Positions 58,592 to 64,000 of a stretch of DNA of 64,000 nt are shown here, piece by piece. This DNA is from Cystobasidium ongulense (Eukaryota > Basidiomycota > Cystobasidiomycetes > Cystobasidiales > Cystobasidiaceae): positions 1,302,001 through 1,366,000 of the forward strand of contig BQUP01000004.1 of the NCBI GenBank assembly GCA_022835595.1, given 5' to 3'. Within the stretch, counting starts at the first letter, position 1. The number at the start of each line of letters is the position of its first letter. The position numbers and the translations under genes were made by a program. The notes below the pieces were generated by a model. That model ran no database searches. It saw only the letters and a list, made by a program, of their open reading frames with translations, and had not been told where the DNA came from.

Positions 58592-59775
58592 ATGGCCACG
58601 CCAGCTGCACGGAACGAGCTCGAGAAGCTCGACATGCTCCTTAGCAAGCTCGACGCTGTCCGATATGCTCTTCCTGGAGTGCTGGACTTCTTCATGGACC
58701 CCAAAGCAGGTCTGTCTGGGGCCGCGAATGCCCAAGACACTATTCAGGACTACCGCTCCAGGGTGACAAGAGCAGAACGCAGCCTTCAGGATCTGCAGCG
58801 CAACTCTGTCTCTCTTTCTGGTATGTCGAAACTGTCGAGGTGCAGCCGTGATCGACAATGTAGACAGATCCAGCTGATTGACATGGTCCATCTGTCCTTG
58901 CTGATTATACAGACAGTCTTTCGGATCTCGTTGCCCAGGCTGACGGTCTCAAGCTGGACGAGGCCAAGTTGCAGCGCCTGTGAGCAGACTAGCCTCGAAT
59001 CTTGTCATGTACATCAAGCCATTATCTCATTATCGTTTCCACGCATTTATGTAGCCGGAAGAATCCATACTCTGGCTGCATACACGCAACAATCAACAAG
59101 ACCTCACCTGAGCTGCACAAGATCCCCTTTACGTCAGAGGACGACGATGATATAATAACTTCAGTAGAAGCTTTGAACTCCAAGCTAGATGAAGTCGCAG
59201 ACAAGTATGCCTCGTTACGAATTATACAAAAATGCGAGATATGGAACAAGAGGTCTGTAATCGTACAACTTGAGGAAATTGCGTTGTTCCATATCTTCGT
59301 GACATGGACGAACGAATCTCAACCCAAGTTCCAGCGTCTGAACGTTGTAGGCTGCCAGGAGGATGTAAGTAAAGTAGACAAACGAGCTGTAGCAGAGAAG
59401 CACTGACCTGATACATTGAGTTTTCAGAAGGAAAGCTATCAAGTTTCAGATCGCACGGTATGGCAGAATATTGGGATACAAGCCTCGCAAGCCATCCTGA
59501 GGCATGGGAGCAGATCCGCCCTCGATTTGCCCTGCATAATGGTAAGCCTGAGTTTCGACGCAGACCGTTGAACAACTACTCAAGTATGCATCTTTCTACA
59601 GGCTGTCACTGAGGCGTACAAGTCCATACAAGAACGTCCCTGTCATCGTTGTCACAGGCTGCTTCACAATGCGACAATGCAGCTGCCAACAGCTCGCGTG
59701 TATCAGAGCATCAAAGCAGAAGCAAGCCATGGAGAATGGATAGCGTATCACGCAGAGTGCTACGCCTCTCCCTGA
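58592..59775 (+). CDS. MED27: Mediator complex subunit 27-like
   Basis: Five exons (58592-58820, 58913-58979, 59055-59364, 59428-59541, 59602-59775) sum to 894 nt, 297 residues, all in frame. The N-terminus is coiled coil: ELEKLDMLLSKLDAVRYALP, then SRVTRAERSLQDLQRNSVSL. The C-terminus has paired Cys/His: PCHRCHRLLHNATMQLPTAR, then WIAYHAECYASP, the CxxC...H..C arrangement seen at the end of MED27. A stop directly after exon 2 (58981) would give a short protein if the third exon were not joined, so the gene can be mistaken for a small one. Assignment rests on architecture and the C-terminal motif. Confidence 0.7.
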
Positions 59776-60029
59776 CGCCAAGTGAATCATCAACCCCTAA
59801 TCTCAGGTCAAAGGTCGCTCGACTCCAGGTCACACATTTCAATATGGGCCGACCCCCAACGGGCGAAACGAAGCGGCACTCTCATGATCAAACAACACAG
59901 AAAGAGATGAAGATGGCGAAGCTTCTTTTTACCTATCCAAGGCAAGCTCCCTTGTAGGGAATAGCGCACCATTGAACGAGACTCGACAACATCAAGACCT
60001 TTTGAGAAGGAGAAGTCGATATTCTAGTT

Positions 60030-60768
60030 ATGAAGATTTCCGCTACGACTTTCACGATCGTTTTCTCGACATTCTCAGCCTGCCTTGCGACGAGCAATGA
60101 TTTCAAACACGAAGGGAAGCTGGGAATGCGTCGCCACATTGTTGCTATGAAGAGATCTGCAGCAATATCCAACAACGGGGCTCCACAAGATTCCGGAAGT
60201 ACACTAGCTCAGGTCAAACCGGAGCAAGCAGAACCCAGTAATCCTGTTGTTGACGGGGCTACGCATCAGAACGATAAGCGAGCCTACTATGGTAAAGGCA
60301 CTTACTTTAATCCCGGCCAAGGTGCGTGATCATTTGATGTCAGTATTCTCGATACAAGCTGAGATGTGTCCTCACAGGGGCTTGCGGCTGGTATGCCAAT
60401 TCCCACGACCACATCGCAGCTCTTAACAAAGATCAATATGGCGATATGAGTCGCAAGTCTCCTCGTTGCGGAAGCTGGATTAGAATTACGAATCGACAGA
60501 CTGGAGCGTCAACGAAAGCACAAGTCCAAGGTACTTATGCTCGTAGCTTATACCGCTATCCAGGACATCAAGCTAATACTCCTCATACTAGACGCTTGTC
60601 CTGGCTGTGGCTACGGGGATCTCGACATGTCACCAGCAGCTTTCGATGATCTCGCCCCACAAAGTCAAGGTGTTGCCCAGATCGAGTGCGTCCTATCGTT
60701 ACCTTTGCTGCTTAGGTTTCTTGCTGATCGTAGATCTTTCTCGCATTCGCAGATGGGACTACGTATGA
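60030..60768 (+). CDS. Secreted barwin/expansin-like (DPBB) protein
   Basis: Four exons (60030-60321, 60378-60530, 60592-60685, 60753-60768) sum to 555 nt, 184 residues. Signal peptide MKISATTFTIVFSTFSACLA, a 70-residue linker with possible dibasic processing (NDKR), then a double-psi beta-barrel: YYGKGTYFNPGQGACGWYAN, IAALNKDQYGDM, RCGSWIRITNRQTG, DACPGCGYGDLDMSPAAF, ending QIEWDYV. This matches fungal RlpA-like/loosenin-type domains that act on cell walls without hydrolysis. The last coding exon is 16 nt. Common in plant-associated and wood-decay fungi as wall-loosening or cerato-platanin-like secreted proteins. Confidence 0.9.
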
Positions 60769-60999
60769 TCCATTCTTCTGCTTTTGCACAAACTCCTCAC
60801 TCTAATGACTCAAAACCTCTTGATGTAACGAATAATTATGATGCAATCACGATTCAAATGATGACCTTTTACACGATGACATACAATGCGCCATTGCAGT
60901 GAACGAGAACGATAAACGTATTTTTACATGCTACCGACTTTTTAACCAAGAAATATACAGAAATTAATATACAATTTACGAATTCTATATCGTTTCAAT

Positions 61000-63607
61000 T
61001 CAGCTTGAAGGCTGCAGAATTGTGGCTGCCAGATGGCGAGCTACCAGTGAATGCATTCTTGTAGAAGGATTCATGCCATCGTACCACATGTAATTGTCGG
61101 GATCTGTACATGACTGATCTCTACACGCCGCATCTACAGATGTAAGATTGTACTGATTGCAAGAAAAAGAATTCGTCAATTTGTCGTAGCCCAAGGCGGG
61201 CGAAACAGCAGCACTTACAGATGAAGGATTTGTGGTAATACTCTCGAAAAGCCTATCAAGCACGAGTTAGTGAAATAGCTTATCAGTTTGCCAGGTCGAA
61301 AAGTGCGCACCCGTTCGCATCAAGCGTGTAGACTGTTGTGCTAGCACTCAAACTTTGTGCGACCTCAGCTAATCCATTGTTGAAGGCGGTCGTCATGTTT
61401 CTGAAAACGTTAACGAAACCGGTGTTGTTTGAAGCGAGTCGTGATGTTTGTGGCAGGAGGTCGCCGCGAGGCAAAGCGATCAAAACGAAATCTGGTGCCG
61501 GTGTTCCTGCGGTCGGAAGAAGCCAACGAAGGGTTGTGTTCATGGTCGACAGCATTGACCGAACATCCGCTAAAGCAGGAGTTTGTGGATCACCGGAGTT
61601 GGAAGCAATAGCCGTCTCCCAGATTTGAACTAACTCGTCCATACCGGCCCACACGGTCACCAAAGCTTTGTGGGCTGATGTTGCTGCGACAGTAGCGTTG
61701 GCATTGTTGAGGTCACCCAAGTACGATGCTACTTGAGCAGGAAAGTCCGGAGCTTGGAGGGTAGAAATAGTCTAGAAAGCTACGAGTCAGTGGCATTTAT
61801 CCAAGGCAAAAGAAGTTTTACTCACATTATTTACAGACGAGCCAGACTGCGGAGACCCGGAATTTAGCGACATTGTTCTCGAAGACAGTAGAGAGTTTGA
61901 GTCTTACATATGCATAATTAAGTACTGTCGCACTTTCCGAGCCTGTCGGACCGACCAAAGAAGACATATACTCTTGGAAAATGGGACCATTGGTGGCTCT
62001 GCCTCCATCGTAGGGCGCAACCTGGAGCGTTGTACTGTATTCATCGGGTCTCGAATGTCCGTTGTCTGATGTCGTATATTAGCTAAAAGGCCTCGCTTCT
62101 GTACTTGCTTACTCACCCGCATAACTACCTCCGAAAGCCACCAGTGAGTAGTACCCGCCCGGTCCGCCTGAGCCAGCTACTGCCGCAGAGTCGCGAGCGG
62201 GAATACTGACGTCGGCAGAATCGTTGCCTTCGGCAGTTCCAACACTGGTCGAGGACGGACGAGCAGCAGAGCCAGAGGATGAGGCCGAGGAGTCGTCACC
62301 ACCAAGGGCGGCAATCCTCGAGTTGTTTTCATCGACCGAAACGTTGTGGCGCCACACGCCTATGCCTGCGCCAACGCCAGCGAGTGCCAGTAGGGTAAGG
62401 ATAGCAATGACCCAGATGAGCATGCGCTTCTTCTTTCTCTTCTTATCAGGCTGTACTGCAACTGGACCTCCAAGGTTGCGTTGTCCGTCCTCAGAGTGCC
62501 TCCACATTGGCGAGGCAACAGGGGAGCGTCCGAAAAGGTTCCAGGTTGATGAGTGAAATTCATTGGTAGAGTCGACTGAGCGTACACCCTTCTCATCTTC
62601 TGAGAATCGAGAAGATGGTTTGTGGTTCAGGCTTTTCACCGTGTTCATGTCGCGGTTGCCGTAGCCATTCTGGCCTGTGGTGAAGGGGTATGTATTCGAT
62701 AAGGAGAAAGGTCGCGGATGTGGTTCTCGCTTCTCGTTGAACTCGTCGTCATTCTCCTGGATTTCGCGAATCGAGGAACCTGATAACGAGCTTCTAGGTG
62801 GCTGGCCGCCAATTGCACGTAGCTGCTCGTCACCATAGATTGAAGAGGGCGAACCGGATCGAGGCTGGTCAAAAGCGTTATTCTCAGGATTAGAGCGACG
62901 TCGCAAATGGCCTTGATCGTAGTCATCGCTGGCAATATCGGATGCATATGCAGAAATTCGGGGGCTGTCTTGCGGCACGGCAGGACTGAACGATGCGCCT
63001 CCATACGCATCGGGTGTCGAAGCGCTGAAACGATGTTGACCGACCATGATCTTCGGTGTGGTCGCGTTGTGCATATTTGGGTGATCCTCGGTGTCTTCAG
63101 CTTCAGGTCGGCTGATTACAGGAAAAGAATGTCAATAATAGTTCCTAGACGCGCCGTAGGGTACAAGGAGACCCGAACTGTGGCGAAGAGAACTTACAAT
63201 GGGCGAGAAAAGTGTCTTCGGCTGTATTGGACGGGTTGAGGAGACATGGAAGTAGCCACTGGTGTCTGAGTATGCATAGGCGCCGTGCGGACTTGTCCAG
63301 GCATGCTTCTCAAGTCTGCGAGACGAGGCGAATCGGGTGGGCGCTGGGTCCCTCCTTCCGCAGTATAAATGCTGGCAGGTGACTTGGGCTCTGGTGGCTC
63401 TAAACCATCCTCCAAACTCCATCTCTCGAATGGAGTAGTGGCTGTAGTGTATACTGATGCTGTATCTGCCATGCTATACGCTGTTTGGCGCGCATTACGC
63501 GAACGCGGGACCGGAGGAGCCAGTCCGGACAAGCGCTCAGTTGCGGTAGACTGCCTTGGACCGTCGGCCGACAGGTAATTATCGTAGATGCTGTCGGTGT
63601 TGTACAT
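61000..63607 (-). CDS. Membrane-tethered SGNH/GDSL esterase (CE16-like)
   Basis: Start at ATG 63607 (MYNTDSIYDNYLSADGPR). The cytosolic N-terminus is about 330 residues, disordered and Ser/Pro-rich. KKRKKKR precedes one membrane span (MLIWVIAILTLLALAGVGAG). The lumenal or extracellular SGNH domain begins SLVAFGGSYADNGHSRPDEY, with the nucleophile Ser in GGSY instead of GDSL. NGPIFQEYMSSLVGP, VTVWAGMDELVQIWE and a C-terminal CTDPDNYMWYDGMNPSTRMH follow, which holds the catalytic Asp and His (DxxNPSxxxH). About five introns. Type II topology is unusual for this normally secreted family. An upstream TTG-started extension (63634) was not used. Confidence 0.82.
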
Positions 63608-64000
63608 TGTCGTTGTTTGGACGGGGTCTGACAATGTATCGAATTGAAAAAGCCTTCAAGGTTTCGACGTCCTGCGTCTCTTTTTGTTGATGGCGCGCGC
63701 GCTGTGAGAGCACCGTGTCCTATGCAGCGCGTAGGTACCAGCTGGAAAGAGCGTGAAGAAAGCTTCGTCTGAAACGTCCGCTGATTTCCTTCGAGGAAGT
63801 ACCAACGTCGTCTGAGATGTCACAGCTTGTTGTCTTTGTGTATTGTTCTGAGCAAAAGGCTCGCATGCCAGGTGCGAGCAGCGAGAGGGCTCGACAACAG
63901 CTAATAATTGACTTGCAGGATTGCACGCGTCGCATGCCTTGAATGATCGAACAGCGCGTAAATGGCCCGCCACCTTGAAGGCTAGCAAGGAGACTATCTG
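63608..64000. other. Right edge, no gene seen
   Basis: Promoter side of the SGNH esterase gene. Open frames here lack coding character. Confidence 0.4.

Noticed and set aside
58592-58983. Separate short coiled-coil gene ending at 58983
   Set aside because: A donor one base before the stop and an acceptor at 59054 join it in frame to the MED27-like C-terminus.
1-64000. CRISPR arrays, bacterial operons, rRNA
   Set aside because: None seen; the window is eukaryotic with spliceosomal introns throughout.

Overview
The window is 64 kb of gene-dense nuclear DNA from a filamentous or dimorphic fungus, most likely a basidiomycete (Ustilaginomycotina or Pucciniomycotina grade). The reasons are very frequent short introns (mostly 50-100 nt, GT..AG), first exons of a few nucleotides, a cofactor-independent phosphoglycerate mutase, a G-protein alpha gene with a 9-nt microexon, and small secreted wall-associated proteins. 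The species cannot be named from sequence alone. Gene models were built by hand from splice signals and reading-frame continuity. Where exon sums are quoted they close in frame.

Layout. 1-5.3 kb: 5' part of a PER1/PGAP3 GPI-remodelling gene, then an MFS monocarboxylate-type transporter enclosed by two 771-bp inverted repeats differing at one base, each carrying a tRNA-Ser(UGA)-like gene with a poor acceptor stem. 5.6-17.8 kb: a central-carbon neighbourhood with phosphoglycerate kinase (a 111-bp hairpin lies upstream), two tandem zinc alcohol dehydrogenases and an aldehyde dehydrogenase. 17.8-24 kb: a rearranged zone in which the aldehyde dehydrogenase 3' end and the UBC9 5' end recur as decayed copies around two intact paralogous genes (A and B) of a family I do not recognise; the intact UBC9 closes the zone. 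24-33.7 kb: a 57-residue secreted peptide, RTR1/RPAP2 CTD phosphatase, phosphoglycerate mutase, an EH-like/Ser-Pro-rich protein, a type I membrane protein, and ESCRT-II VPS22. 34-45 kb: UPF2 (nonsense-mediated decay), a G-alpha subunit, an ATRIP/Rad26-like checkpoint protein. 45-54 kb: a very large single-span membrane protein and a PAS-kinase-type Ser/Thr kinase. 55-64 kb: a secreted protein of unknown family, SmD3, a MED27-like Mediator subunit, a barwin/DPBB secreted protein and a membrane-tethered SGNH esterase.

How the genes relate. PGK, phosphoglycerate mutase, two ADHs and ALDH cover lower glycolysis and ethanol/acetaldehyde metabolism within 22.5 kb; the ADH-B/ALDH divergent promoter carries a repeated GC-box-like motif. 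The remaining genes are mostly housekeeping (splicing, RNA decay, Mediator, SUMO conjugation, ESCRT, checkpoint) with signalling and wall genes between them. The most unusual structures are the inverted repeat around the transporter and the ALDH/UBC9 duplication zone with gene family A/B.
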